Source: Burkholderia ambifaria AMMD
GTDB lineage: Bacteria; Pseudomonadota; Gammaproteobacteria; Burkholderiales; Burkholderiaceae
DNA length: 64,000 bases
Assembly: GCF_000203915.1 (NCBI RefSeq)
Contig: NC_008391.1
Location: forward strand, 1,550,001 to 1,614,000
Reading direction: 5' to 3'
Part shown: positions 33,860 to 43,378 of the stretch, one piece after another
Layout of the letters: the number at the start of each line of letters is the position of its first letter
Numbering within the stretch: position 1 is the stretch's first letter
The notes under the pieces: generated by a model
What the model saw: only the letters and a program-made list of their open reading frames with translations
What the model was told of the DNA's origin: nothing
Databases searched by the model: none
Made by a program: the position numbers and the translations under genes

Positions 33860-36058
33860 GTGAATCGCTTCGTGCCGTTTCTCCGCAACCTTTGGCTTCG
33901 CTCCCGTGACGGCACCCGCTCGCTGGGCGCCGGCGCGTGGCAACGCCTGCGCCATCCCACGCGCCGCGGCGTCGCGCTGACGCTCGCCGCGATCCCCTTG
34001 CTCGGCCTGCTGGTCCTGCTCGCGTTCGTACCGTTCACGCCGAGCATCGGCGACATCCGCAAGGCGCGCATCGACCGTCCCGCGCGCGTGCTGTCGGCCG
34101 ACGGCCAACTGATCGCAGAATTCCGGCCCGTCAACCGCGAATGGGTGCCGCTCAAGCAGATCTCGCCGCACATGGTCAACGCGCTGATCGCGACCGAGGA
34201 CCACCGCTTCTACGCGCATCACGGCATCGACTGGCGCCGCACGCTCGCGGCCGGCCTGCATACGTTCTCGGGCAGCCGCCAGGGCGGCTCGACGATCACG
34301 CAGCAGCTCGCGCGCAATCTGTATCCGGATGAAGTCGGCCGCGCGCCGACGCTCACGCGCAAGATGAAGGAGCTGATCACCGCGTTCAAGATCGAGACGG
34401 TGTACAGCAAGGACGAGATTCTCGAGACCTATCTCAACACCGTGCCGTTCCTGTACAACGCGTTCGGCGTCGAGATGGCCGCGCGCACCTATTTCAGCAA
34501 ATCGGCGGACCAGCTCGACATCGTCGAAAGCGCGACGCTGGTCGGGATGCTGAAGGGCAACAGCTACTACAACCCGGTGCTGAACCCGGAGCGGGCGGTC
34601 CAGCGCCGCAACATCGTGCTCGCGCGGATGGCGGCGATGGGCATGCTGTCGCCGCAGCAGCTCGCGCGATTGCAGCGCCGGCCGCTGCGCGTCGACTTCG
34701 AGCCGCAGACGGCACAGCCCGGCCCGGCTCCGCACTTCGCGGTGCAGCTGCGCAAGTGGCTGATCGCATGGGCCGACCGGAACAACTACGACCTCTACTC
34801 GGACGGCCTCGTCGTGCGCACGACGCTCGATGCACGGCTGCAGGACATGGCGACGCAGGCGCTGACCCGGCAGACCGAACGGCTGCAGGCGGTCGCCGAC
34901 GGCGCGTGGCGCGGCCCGTCCGGATGCGGGCTGCGCAACGACCTGTTCCGCGGCTTCATCCGGCAGACATCCGACTACCGCGACGCGCGCGATGCAGGGC
35001 TCGCCGATGCGGCGGCACTGAAGCAGCTCGCCTCGAATCGCGCGTTCATGCAGACGTTGTGCGAGCGCAAGACGCAGGTGCAGGCCGGCTTCGTCGCGAT
35101 CGATCCGCGCAACGGCGCGATCCGCGCGTGGGTCGGCAGCCCCGATTTCGGCAGCGAGCCGTTCGATCACGTCACGCAGGCGCGGCGTCAGCCGGGCTCG
35201 ACCTTCAAGCCGTTCGTCTATGGCGCCGCGTTCGCGGACGGGATGCGCCCGGGCGATACGTTCGTCGACCGCCCCGTCGCGATCCCGATCGACGCGCACA
35301 CGGTGTGGCATCCGACCGATGCGGAGCCGCCGACCGACGCGCCGATGACGCTGCGCGACGCGCTCGCGCTGTCGCGCAATCGCATCACCGCGCAGGTGAT
35401 GCAGCGCGAAGGCGCGGCCAGGGTCGCGCAGCTCGCGCGTGCGATGGGCGTGCGCGACAGCCCGCTCGACGCGGTGCCGTCGCTCGCGCTCGGCACGAGC
35501 CCCGTCACGCTGAAGGAGATGGTGTCCGCGTACGGGACGATCGCGAACCGCGGCGTGTACGTCGCGCCGCAGATGATCACGCGCATCGAGGATCGCGACG
35601 GCAAGGTGCTCGCCGCATTCGGCAGCGCGCCGCCCGAACGCGCGCTGCCGGTGGCCGCCGCGCAGACGCTGGTCGACGTGATGCGCGGCGTCGTCGATTA
35701 CGGGACCGGTGCCGACATTCGCTCGCGCTACGGGATTCGCATCGACGTCGCAGGCAAGACCGGCACGACGCAGGACAACACGGACGGCTGGTTCATCCTG
35801 ATGCATCCGCAACTGGTGGCCGGCGCATGGGTCGGCTTCGACGACGGCAGCGTGACGCTGCGCAGCGACTACTGGGGCGCGGGCGCGCACAGTGCATTGC
35901 CGATCGTCGGTTCGTTCTACGACGCCGCGCTGCGGGCGCGGGCGATCGATCCGCATGAGCAGTTCTCGCCCGACTTCCGGCCGCGCAGCGCACCGGCGCC
36001 GAAGCGGCGCGCGCCGCAGCATTCGGGCCTGTTCGACTGGTTGAGGTTCTTTCGCTGA
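33860..36058 (+). CDS. Class A penicillin-binding protein (PBP1-type transglycosylase/transpeptidase)
   Basis: Peptidoglycan polymerase of 732 aa anchored by one helix (about 37-58). GT51 transglycosylase motifs: catalytic E113 in ATEDHRFYAHHGID, GGSTITQQLARNLY (142-155), RKMKELITAFKIE and EMAARTYFSKS. Transpeptidase motifs: S447-x-x-K450 (GSTFKPF), S505-x-N507 (LSRN) and K633-T-G (GKTGTTQDN). GTG at 33860 is preferred over a TTG at 33812, since no ATG is available and it gives the expected short cytoplasmic tail. It may be an accessory class A PBP in addition to a main PBP1a. No operon partner. Confidence 0.88.
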   Translation: MNRFVPFLRNLWLRSRDGTRSLGAGAWQRLRHPTRRGVALTLAAIPLLGLLVLLAFVPFTPSIGDIRKARIDRPARVLSADGQLIAEFRPVNREWVPLKQISPHMVNALIATEDHRFYAHHGIDWRRTLAAGLHTFSGSRQGGSTITQQLARNLYPDEVGRAPTLTRKMKELITAFKIETVYSKDEILETYLNTVPFLYNAFGVEMAARTYFSKSADQLDIVESATLVGMLKGNSYYNPVLNPERAVQRRNIVLARMAAMGMLSPQQLARLQRRPLRVDFEPQTAQPGPAPHFAVQLRKWLIAWADRNNYDLYSDGLVVRTTLDARLQDMATQALTRQTERLQAVADGAWRGPSGCGLRNDLFRGFIRQTSDYRDARDAGLADAAALKQLASNRAFMQTLCERKTQVQAGFVAIDPRNGAIRAWVGSPDFGSEPFDHVTQARRQPGSTFKPFVYGAAFADGMRPGDTFVDRPVAIPIDAHTVWHPTDAEPPTDAPMTLRDALALSRNRITAQVMQREGAARVAQLARAMGVRDSPLDAVPSLALGTSPVTLKEMVSAYGTIANRGVYVAPQMITRIEDRDGKVLAAFGSAPPERALPVAAAQTLVDVMRGVVDYGTGADIRSRYGIRIDVAGKTGTTQDNTDGWFILMHPQLVAGAWVGFDDGSVTLRSDYWGAGAHSALPIVGSFYDAALRARAIDPHEQFSPDFRPRSAPAPKRRAPQHSGLFDWLRFFR

Positions 36059-36079
36059 TCGGGATAGCTGCGCGCCGGG

Positions 36080-37990
36080 CTACCGAGGCGTCGTCGTCGC
36101 GTGCCCGTCTGCGTACAGCCACACGGGCACGCCGTCGTCGCGCAATGCGGCGACCGGTTCGTCCATGCTCCAGCGCCGCGCGATCTCGACACGGCGAACG
36201 AACCACGGCATCAGCGTCACATGCCGTGCATTGTCGTCGCGATCGTCGTCGAACAGCGCATCGTCGCCTATCCGCGTGTAACGCGCCGGATGCAGCACGG
36301 TGCCGTCCGCGCGCAGCACCGTCGCCCGCACGTCGTTGCCGCCCTCGTCCTGCACGCAGGCCAGCCAGCCGTGATCGGCCCCCCAGAACAGGCCGGCCAC
36401 GTCGTCGTAGCGCCCCTGCGCGACCGTCCCGCCTGTCTTGAGATCGCAGATCGCGAGTTGCCCCGGCTCGCCCGGCAGGACGCCGATCGCGTAACGCGTG
36501 AACAGCTCGCCCGGCACGGCTTCGTCGTCGGGCAACCACGTCAGCGCCCCCATGTTGACGAAGTCGAACGGCGTCAGCACGCGGCCCTGCCCGTCGACGA
36601 TCGCGCAACGCCCGTCGTCGCGCCGCACGATATGGCGGATCGCGCCGAGCGCGTCGAGCATCTCCGCCCGCTCACCGTCGGTCAGCGGAGCGACTTCCGC
36701 GTAATGCGGTTCGACACTCACCCGACCTTTCGCATCGACGAGACCGACGCGACCGTCGCGCCGTGCGACGAACGCGCCGCACGCGGACGACCATTCGAGC
36801 GCCGTCCACTCGGGCCGTGCGTGCCATTGCCCGTCGCGCCCGATCAGCCCCCACTGCTCGCCTTCGGCTACCGCCGCGACGGCGCCGTTCACGAATTCGT
36901 GCGCGTCGTCGAAGCGCGGCGGAATCGCCCACGCGCCACGCGCATCGACGAAGCCCCAGCGGCCATTCAGGCTCGCCGACACGACGCCGCCGGTGAACTC
37001 GCCGAAATCGTCGAGCGACGGCTCGAGCGCCCACGCACCGTCCGTGCGCACGAGCCCGAACCGCTCGCCGACGCGCACGCAGGCGACGTCGCCGCTGAAA
37101 TCCCACACCGCATCGAACGCCGGTTCGCGCACGATCCTGGCACCGTCGCCCTCACCGTCCCCATCGGCAAGCAGCAGGCCGACCTTGCCGTCGCGTGCGG
37201 CCCACAACAACCGGTCGTCACGCGCGCCACTGGCCCACAGGTTCGTCCATTCGGGCGGCACGATCACGTCCCACGCGTCGTCGGTTTCGCGCCGCACGCC
37301 CCAGAGGCCGTTGCGTCCGCGAAAGCTGAACGTGTCGTGATCGAGCCAGTTGCCGTGCAGTTCGCCGGCGTCGAACATCTCGGCAAACGTCACGCGGCGC
37401 GGCGGATTCTGGCGCTGGAAATAATGATGCGACACGCCGCCGAACCCAAAGCCCCACGCCCAGTCGCGCCAGTCGGCGGGCGTGTCGATCTCGAGTACGT
37501 CGCGCACACCGCGCACGTCGCGGAAGTCCATGCAGTTCGCGACGCGCCACCACAGGCGCGTGCAGGCATCGCGTTCCTCGTCGATGTAGTCGTTCGGATC
37601 GCCGTCGTCGAACCATGACAGTTCGTCGAGGTTCGCGGATAGTCGCGGCGCGCCGTGCGCATCGCCGAGCGCATCGATCGATTCGCCGAGATGGCGCACG
37701 ACCGCATCGGACTGACGCGCAAGCGCCGGATCGTCGCCCGGCAGCGGATACGCGGTGACGAACGCCGCGAGCCGGCTGATGCGTGCCAGCGCGGCGCGTG
37801 CATCGCTCACGAGATTCGGCGTGCCCGCGTCGCCGAACACACGCTGATCGGCAATCGCGTCGCCCGCGCCGCCGTCGGCGAGCAGCACGCGCCACAGCAG
37901 CGGGAAGTGGTTATTGGATTCCGCGAACTCGATCGTTCGCGCGACATCGCCGTCACCGGCCTGCAGATACAGCCATGCTCGATTGCCCAT
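36080..37990 (-). CDS. WG-repeat protein, hypothetical
   Basis: Large cytoplasmic protein of 636 aa without signal peptide. From about residue 245 it carries WG (KWG)-type repeats, recognisable as GLWGVRRE, GLVRTDGAWALEPSLDDFGEFTGG, GRWGFVDARGAWAIPPRFDDAHEFVNG, EQWGLIGRDGQWHARPEW and GRVGLVDAKGRVSVEPHYAEVAPL. The N-terminal 200 residues are unrelated and contain a Trp/Asp-rich stretch. WG-repeat proteins are common but mostly uncharacterised. It is followed on the complement strand by no partner and converges on the PBP gene. Confidence 0.72.
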   Translation of the reverse strand: MGNRAWLYLQAGDGDVARTIEFAESNNHFPLLWRVLLADGGAGDAIADQRVFGDAGTPNLVSDARAALARISRLAAFVTAYPLPGDDPALARQSDAVVRHLGESIDALGDAHGAPRLSANLDELSWFDDGDPNDYIDEERDACTRLWWRVANCMDFRDVRGVRDVLEIDTPADWRDWAWGFGFGGVSHHYFQRQNPPRRVTFAEMFDAGELHGNWLDHDTFSFRGRNGLWGVRRETDDAWDVIVPPEWTNLWASGARDDRLLWAARDGKVGLLLADGDGEGDGARIVREPAFDAVWDFSGDVACVRVGERFGLVRTDGAWALEPSLDDFGEFTGGVVSASLNGRWGFVDARGAWAIPPRFDDAHEFVNGAVAAVAEGEQWGLIGRDGQWHARPEWTALEWSSACGAFVARRDGRVGLVDAKGRVSVEPHYAEVAPLTDGERAEMLDALGAIRHIVRRDDGRCAIVDGQGRVLTPFDFVNMGALTWLPDDEAVPGELFTRYAIGVLPGEPGQLAICDLKTGGTVAQGRYDDVAGLFWGADHGWLACVQDEGGNDVRATVLRADGTVLHPARYTRIGDDALFDDDRDDNARHVTLMPWFVRRVEIARRWSMDEPVAALRDDGVPVWLYADGHATTTPR

Positions 37991-38070
37991 CGGAAGGAGT
38001 CGCCTCGTTGTTATGTCGTCGTGTGCAGCAACCTGCCGGTCCGCTCGCCATCAGCGCGCGGCAACCGTCT

Positions 38071-38517
38071 TCACGGCGCCGGCGGCGAATCGCCGCTGCG
38101 CGCGACCGGATGGAGCTCGATGCCGTCGACCTGAAAGCCTTGCACCATCAGCAGCAGGACACCCGTGGTCGAATGCTTCGTCGTGAAGTTGCTGCCCGTG
38201 ATCGACGTGACCTGATAGGGCGAGCCGATCGGCATCCTGATCAGTTCGCCGCCCGGCACGTCGAGCACGCACGCGTCGGCAGGCGGCTTCTCCGGACCGT
38301 CCATATCGAGCTCCGCCACGCGCGCCGGGGCCGTTTCGGCGCTCCAGCGGCCGGCATCACGTGCACGCAGCACGAAGCCGTCGCCCGCCTTCTCCACCCG
38401 CAGGGTCGCGGGCTTGCCGGCGGCCGGCGCGTAATCGCCCAGCAGCCCATCGCAAGCACTGCCGGCTCGCGCGGACAGCGAGACGAACAACATCAGACAG
38501 AAGACGGGGATACGCAC
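38071..38517 (-). CDS. Small exported protein of unknown function
   Basis: Hypothetical periplasmic protein of 148 aa. Signal peptide about 1-18 (FCLMLFVSLSARA). The mature part has CDGLLGDYAP near the start and a second Cys in ADACVLDVPGGE, so a disulfide is possible; a Thr/Ser-rich segment (VTSITGSNFTTKHSTTGV) precedes a hydrophobic stretch LLLMVQGFQVDGIELHPV. I recognise no family. It lies 80 bp upstream of the WG-repeat gene on the same strand. Confidence 0.62.
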   Translation of the reverse strand: MRIPVFCLMLFVSLSARAGSACDGLLGDYAPAAGKPATLRVEKAGDGFVLRARDAGRWSAETAPARVAELDMDGPEKPPADACVLDVPGGELIRMPIGSPYQVTSITGSNFTTKHSTTGVLLLMVQGFQVDGIELHPVARSGDSPPAP

Positions 38518-38771
38518 GGGGAGCCTCTCGGAATCGAATTATTGTCGGAATGCCGGCGCGGGCGCGCGCGGCGGCAGCGACACGCTCGGGCGCTGCCGGA
38601 CGCCAATATAGCGAATGCGATCGAGGTATGCCAGCCTGACACGCATAGCGCGGCGCGCAGAGACGACAGGACGCGTGCGCGGCATCCTGCTCCGCCCGTG
38701 CACGGCCCGGGGCCGTCTGGAAGAAGTGCCGACCGGTCGAGCGACCGGCCGGAAAGCATGCCCGGGCGCGC

Positions 38772-39872
38772 TCAGTCCGCCGCGAGCGTATCAGCCAGCA
38801 TGTCGAATTCCGGCGCCCACGCCGCGCGCCATGCGGCCTTCGTGTCGTCGTCGACCCACGCGCCGTCGATCCCGTTCAGCATGAACTGCTTCAGGTCGGC
38901 GATCGTGAAGCCGAAATGGCTGAACATCAGCTCCCACGCCTCGGACGGATTCACCTTGTGCAGCGTCGGGTCGTCGGTGTTCGGATGGATCTTCAGCCCG
39001 AGGCCCGGCATCTTGCGCATCGGATGCCGCTCCGCCCATTGGTCCGGCGGCAGCGTGCGCAAGTAGTACGAGTTGGTCGGCACGACCGTGAAGACGATCC
39101 CGCGTTCCGCATAGCGCGCGCAGAGCTCGGGGTTGTCGACGATCGTATAGCCGTGATCGACGCGGTCGACGTGCAGCAGATCGACGGCCGTCTCGACGTT
39201 GCGCCACGGCATCCCGAACTCGCCCGCATGCGCGGTCGTGCGGAAGCCGGCCGCACGCGCGTCGCGATACGCCTTCCAGAACAGCTCCGGCGGCCGGTCG
39301 TTCTCGCGGTAGTCAATCCCGATCCCCGCGACTTCGTCTGCGCGATTCGCCTTCATCCAGTCGACGATCGCGACTGCTTCGTCCGGGTCCTGCTCGCGGT
39401 CGATGCTCGGAATCAGGCGCGCACCGATCCCGAAATCGCGCGCGGCATCGCGCATCCCCGTCACGATCGCGGCCTGTGCATCCGCATACGGAATGCCCGA
39501 CACGCGCACCGTACCCGTCGGATTCCAGAAGAATTCCGCATGCCGGACGTTGTGCGCGGCCGCATCCTCGAGATACTCGTATGCGATCCGCCGCAGGTCG
39601 TCGGGCCGCGTGAGCAGGTATCGATCAAGCGCGCGCAGCACGTGCAGCACGCCGACCGGCTTCTCGCCGCGCGCATAGAACGCGTCGATCTCCGCGCGCT
39701 CGATCGGTGCGCCGCTGCGCTGCGCGAGCGCGACGAACGTGTCGTGCCGCACCGCGCCGAGCAGGTGGCAATGCAGCTCGACCTTCGGCAGCGCGTGGAA
39801 GAAGGCCCGATGAGCGGCCGTGATCTCGATACCCGTGCGCGCGGCCGGGACGTTGCCTGGTGTTCCCTTCAT
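38772..39872 (-). CDS. add: Adenosine deaminase family protein
   Basis: Metal-dependent deaminase of 366 aa. Zinc ligands H34 and H36 (VELHCHLLG), the catalytic HAGE box at H215-E218 (TTAHAGEFG), H240 (RVDHGY) and D300-D301 (NTDDPTL) are present, as in adenosine and adenine deaminases. The first motif reads HCHLLG rather than the common HxHLDG/HxHLEG, so substrate preference could be altered. Directly downstream of an AzgA-type purine permease (46 bp) on the same strand, which supports adenosine or adenine as the substrate. Length is usual for the family. Confidence 0.85.
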   Translation of the reverse strand: MKGTPGNVPAARTGIEITAAHRAFFHALPKVELHCHLLGAVRHDTFVALAQRSGAPIERAEIDAFYARGEKPVGVLHVLRALDRYLLTRPDDLRRIAYEYLEDAAAHNVRHAEFFWNPTGTVRVSGIPYADAQAAIVTGMRDAARDFGIGARLIPSIDREQDPDEAVAIVDWMKANRADEVAGIGIDYRENDRPPELFWKAYRDARAAGFRTTAHAGEFGMPWRNVETAVDLLHVDRVDHGYTIVDNPELCARYAERGIVFTVVPTNSYYLRTLPPDQWAERHPMRKMPGLGLKIHPNTDDPTLHKVNPSEAWELMFSHFGFTIADLKQFMLNGIDGAWVDDDTKAAWRAAWAPEFDMLADTLAAD

Positions 39873-39918
39873 GTGTGTCTCTTTTGTGGTAGTGCCGATG
39901 CGTCGTGAAAAGCGTCTC

Positions 39919-41268
39919 TCAGTGCGGCTTCACGACGGTCCAGAAGTAGTAGCCGAGCGGCAGCGCGAGCAAGACGAGCCCCCACGACACGTCGCGCCAG
40001 CGGCCGGCCAGCAGCTTGACGAGCACGTAGCACAGCAGCCCGCCCGCGATGCCGGTGCCGAAACTGTTCGACATCAGCGTGAGCAGCACCATCGACATCA
40101 CGGGCAGTGCATCGGTGAAGTCGTCGAAGTGGGTATGGCGGATCGTCGCGAACATCGACAGCCCGATCAGGATCAGCGCCGGCGCGGTAGCCTCCTTCGG
40201 GATCGCGAGCGCGACCGGCACGAACAGCAGCATCGCGGCGAACAGCACGGCCGCCGCCAGCGACGACAGCCCGCTGCGGCCGCCGGCCTCGACGCCCGCC
40301 GCCGATTCGATCAGCGCGGTCAGCGCGGGAATGCCGAACACGGGGCCGAACGTCGCGGCGAGCGAGTCGACCAGGAACGGCCGATTGATGTTCGGCAGGT
40401 TCCCCTGCTCGTCGAGCAGGTTCGCCTTCGCGCCGATCGCGAGCGCGGTGCCGAGCGTCGAGAAGAATTCCGCCGCGAAGAATGCGAACAGGTACGGCGC
40501 GGCCGCCAACGTCAACGCGCCGCGGAGGTCGAGCTTGAACGCGATCGGCGCGATGCTGTGCGGCAGCGACACGAACGACGCGGGCAGATGCGTGACGCCG
40601 AGTGGCACGCCGGCCGCAGCCGCCGCGAGAATCGCGATCAGGATCGCGCCGGGCACCTTGCGCGCCTGCAGCACGATCGCAACCGCGAGACCGATCAGCG
40701 CGACGAGCGCACCCGGCCGCGAGAAATCGCCGAGCGCGAACGCATTGGTCTTCGCGTTCGCGACGACCATCCCTGCATTGCGCAGCCCGAGCATCGTCAC
40801 GAACAGGCCGATCGATGCGCCGAGCCCGAGCTTGATCTGCACCGGAATCAGCCGCATCACGACGCCGCGCGCGCCGAAGATCGTCAGCAGGAAGAACAGC
40901 ACGCCCGATACGCACGCGATGCCGAGGCCCGTCTGCCAGCCGACGTGTTCCGTCGTCGCGAGCGTCACGCCGATGATCACCGAGCCGCCGATGCCGGGGC
41001 CGACGAGGAACGGCAGGTTCGCGTAGAAGCCCATCAGCGTCGTGAACAGCACGAACACGATGATCGTCGCGGTCGTCGCCGCGCCGCGCTCCATCCCGCC
41101 GGTCGCGAGCAGCGACGGGATCACGACGAGCAGATACGCGGCCGCGAGAAACGACGTGATGCCGGCGAGCGTCTCGGTGCGCACGCTGGTGCCGCGCGCC
41201 GCGAGCGCGAAGCGCCGTTCGAGCCAGTTGGCCGGCGTACGCGCCGGCATCGTGTCAGTCGCTGACAT
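39919..41268 (-). CDS. AzgA-type adenine/guanine/hypoxanthine permease (NCS2)
   Basis: Inner-membrane proton symporter of 449 aa with 12-14 predicted helices. The N-terminal NWLERRFALAARGTSVRTETLAGITSFLAAAYLLVV is the AzgA signature region; SALIESAAGVEAGGRSGLSSL (about 318-338) is the substrate-site segment, and GIGGSVIIGV and FAAEFFSTLGTALAIG are family motifs. Gene order permease-deaminase implies salvage of imported purines. Divergent from the LysR regulator, 93 bp between starts. Confidence 0.9.
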   Translation of the reverse strand: MSATDTMPARTPANWLERRFALAARGTSVRTETLAGITSFLAAAYLLVVIPSLLATGGMERGAATTATIIVFVLFTTLMGFYANLPFLVGPGIGGSVIIGVTLATTEHVGWQTGLGIACVSGVLFFLLTIFGARGVVMRLIPVQIKLGLGASIGLFVTMLGLRNAGMVVANAKTNAFALGDFSRPGALVALIGLAVAIVLQARKVPGAILIAILAAAAAGVPLGVTHLPASFVSLPHSIAPIAFKLDLRGALTLAAAPYLFAFFAAEFFSTLGTALAIGAKANLLDEQGNLPNINRPFLVDSLAATFGPVFGIPALTALIESAAGVEAGGRSGLSSLAAAVLFAAMLLFVPVALAIPKEATAPALILIGLSMFATIRHTHFDDFTDALPVMSMVLLTLMSNSFGTGIAGGLLCYVLVKLLAGRWRDVSWGLVLLALPLGYYFWTVVKPH

Positions 41269-41361
41269 GGTGGTTCTCCTGTGATTCCGATTATTGTCCT
41301 GTGTCGGTTCGCGCGGCGCGGCCCTATACTGCCGCGTACCGCACCCGACCGTTATTGCCCG

Positions 41362-42273
41362 ATGTCGTCCGACCGCTCGTCGCTGTTACCCGCACTCACG
41401 CTGCGGCAGGTCCAGCACTTCGTCGTCCTCGCGCACGCGCGCAGCTTCACGCAGGCCGCGCAGGCGCTGTCGCTCACGCAGCCCGCGCTCACCGCGTCGA
41501 TCCGCCAGATCGAATTCCTGCTCGGCGGGCGGCTGTTCGCGCGCACCGCGCACCGGCTCACGCTGACCTCCGCCGGCGAGGCCGTGCTGCCGCTCGCCGA
41601 GCGGCTGCTGAACCAGGCGCGCGGCACCTTCGACGACATGACGCGGCTCATCGGCGAACGCATCCAGACGGTGCGCATCGCGTTCATCCCGTCGGTCGCC
41701 GGCCGCCTGCTGCCCGCGCTCAACGCACTGCGCGGCACGCATCCGGCGCTGCGCTTCACGCTCACCGATCTGCCGAACAGCGCACTCGTCGAAGCCGTGC
41801 GCGACGGCGTCGCGGATCTCGGCATCGGCGTGCGCGAACCCGACAGCGACGACGGCACGCTGCACTATCGGCAGCTCTTCGAGGACGAGATCGTGATCGT
41901 CGTGCGGCACGACGATCCGCTCGCGGGCGCGAAGAGCGTCACGTGGGCGAAGCTCGTCGACCGCGAGCTGGCCGTGTTCGTGCGCGGCAGCGTCAGCGAG
42001 TCGCTGCATCGCACCGGCGGCGCCGCGAAGCTGCGCCTGAACGTCGCGTACCGGATGGAATACACGGAGCCGCTGTACGCGCTCGCGCGCAACGGCCTCG
42101 CGACCGCCGTGCTGCCGAGCCTCTACACGATGCATCTGCACGATCCCGAACTCGTCGCGCTGCGCGTGGAGAAACCGCGCGTCACGCGTGCGATCTCGCT
42201 GATCTCGCTCGCCGCCGATGATCGCGGCCCGCACGTGCGCACCTGCCGCGAGTGGATTGCGAAGCACATCTGA
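41362..42273 (+). CDS. LysR family regulator of the purine cluster
   Basis: LysR-type regulator of 303 aa. Helix-turn-helix about 10-70 (LTLRQVQHFVVLAHARSFTQAAQALSLTQPALTASIRQIE) and a periplasmic-binding-like effector domain about 95-300. Start at ATG 41362 (MSSDRSSLLP), because the frame from 41281 runs into the opposite gene's promoter. Divergent from the AzgA gene and convergent with the nucleoside hydrolase, so regulation of azgA-add is most likely. Confidence 0.87.
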   Translation: MSSDRSSLLPALTLRQVQHFVVLAHARSFTQAAQALSLTQPALTASIRQIEFLLGGRLFARTAHRLTLTSAGEAVLPLAERLLNQARGTFDDMTRLIGERIQTVRIAFIPSVAGRLLPALNALRGTHPALRFTLTDLPNSALVEAVRDGVADLGIGVREPDSDDGTLHYRQLFEDEIVIVVRHDDPLAGAKSVTWAKLVDRELAVFVRGSVSESLHRTGGAAKLRLNVAYRMEYTEPLYALARNGLATAVLPSLYTMHLHDPELVALRVEKPRVTRAISLISLAADDRGPHVRTCREWIAKHI

Positions 42274-42315
42274 TCCGGTTCGGTGCGTGGCACGTCGCGT
42301 TGCGTCACGTCGCCT

Positions 42316-43368
42316 TCAGGGCAGCTTCGCGATGCGCTCGGCGAGCGTCGCGTAGAAGCGGTCCGCGTCGACCTCGTTGATCCACGTCGCATTCGGCGCG
42401 CGGCCGCTGCGCCCGTTCCAGTCGATCACCGTCTCGCCGAGCGTCCACTGCCCGGTCGTCTCGACGACGACGTTCACCTTGCGTCCGTTGAACAGCGTCG
42501 GATCGACGAGATAGCCGACCGCCGTCGGGTCGTACATCGGCCCGTCGTCGACACCGCGCCGCTTCCTGTTGTACGCGAGCTCGGCGTCCATGATGTCCGC
42601 GACGATCGCGCCGCAGCGGTTGCCGAGCGCACGGAACGGCGCGACGCGCGCCGGCGTGATCGGCGCCTTCACCGCGACGTCGCGCGGCAGCACGACGATC
42701 GGCACCCCGCTGCCGAATACGATTTCGGCCGCCTGCGGATCGACGTAGATGTTGAACTCCGCGGCCGGCGTGATGTTGCCGCGCTCGAAAAACGCGCCGC
42801 CCATCAGCACGATCTCGCGCAACGCGCCGCGAATCTGCGGCGCTTCGACCAGCGCGGTCGCGATGTTCGTCAGCGGGCCGAGCGCGCACAGCGTCACGCT
42901 GTTCGGCGCCGCGCGGCTCAGCGTATCGACGAGGTAAGACACCGCATGCCCGGCCGCGAGCGGCGCGCGCGGTTCGTGCAGCGCGACACCTTCGAGGCCG
43001 GTCTTGCCGTGCACGTTCGCGGCCGTCACGAGCTCGCGCACGAGCGGGCGCGGGCAACCCGCGAACACCGGCAGCGTCTGCGTGCGGCCGGCCCAGTCGC
43101 GGATGATCCGCGCATTGCGTTCGGTCAGCTCGAGCGGCACGTTGCCGGCCACGGCGGTCAGCGCGCGCACGTCGAGGCGGTCCTGCGCGCCGAGCGCGAA
43201 CAGGATCGCGATGGCGTCGTCCTGCCCCGGGTCGGTATCGATGATCACCGTGCGCCGCGCGGCGTCGCCGCCGGCCGCGAACGCGCCCGTTTCGGGCAGC
43301 AGCGCGGTGCCGGCCAACGCGGCGGACAGTTTCAGGAAGGTGCGGCGGGATGCGATCGGATGGGTCAT
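42316..43368 (-). CDS. Nucleoside hydrolase (IunH family), Tat-exported
   Basis: Ca-dependent ribonucleoside hydrolase of 350 aa. A twin-arginine signal SRRTFLKLSAALAGTAL is at 7-23. The Ca/ribose motif DTDPGQDDAIAI has D44, D46, D50 and D51; ALGPLTNIATAL and EFNIYVDPQAAEIV are conserved. The C-terminal block where many members have the active-site His (HDP) reads YDPTAVGYL, so leaving-group activation may differ. Periplasmic location would release bases from extracellular nucleosides for the AzgA permease. It is 10 bp after the porin gene on the same strand and convergent with LysR. Confidence 0.87.
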   Translation of the reverse strand: MTHPIASRRTFLKLSAALAGTALLPETGAFAAGGDAARRTVIIDTDPGQDDAIAILFALGAQDRLDVRALTAVAGNVPLELTERNARIIRDWAGRTQTLPVFAGCPRPLVRELVTAANVHGKTGLEGVALHEPRAPLAAGHAVSYLVDTLSRAAPNSVTLCALGPLTNIATALVEAPQIRGALREIVLMGGAFFERGNITPAAEFNIYVDPQAAEIVFGSGVPIVVLPRDVAVKAPITPARVAPFRALGNRCGAIVADIMDAELAYNRKRRGVDDGPMYDPTAVGYLVDPTLFNGRKVNVVVETTGQWTLGETVIDWNGRSGRAPNATWINEVDADRFYATLAERIAKLP

Positions 43369-43378
43369 GGTCGGGCTC

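Noticed and set aside
38493..38759. Small complement-strand frame upstream of the 148-aa exported protein
   Set aside because: Arg/Ser-rich, overlaps the signal-peptide gene and has no supporting start signals.
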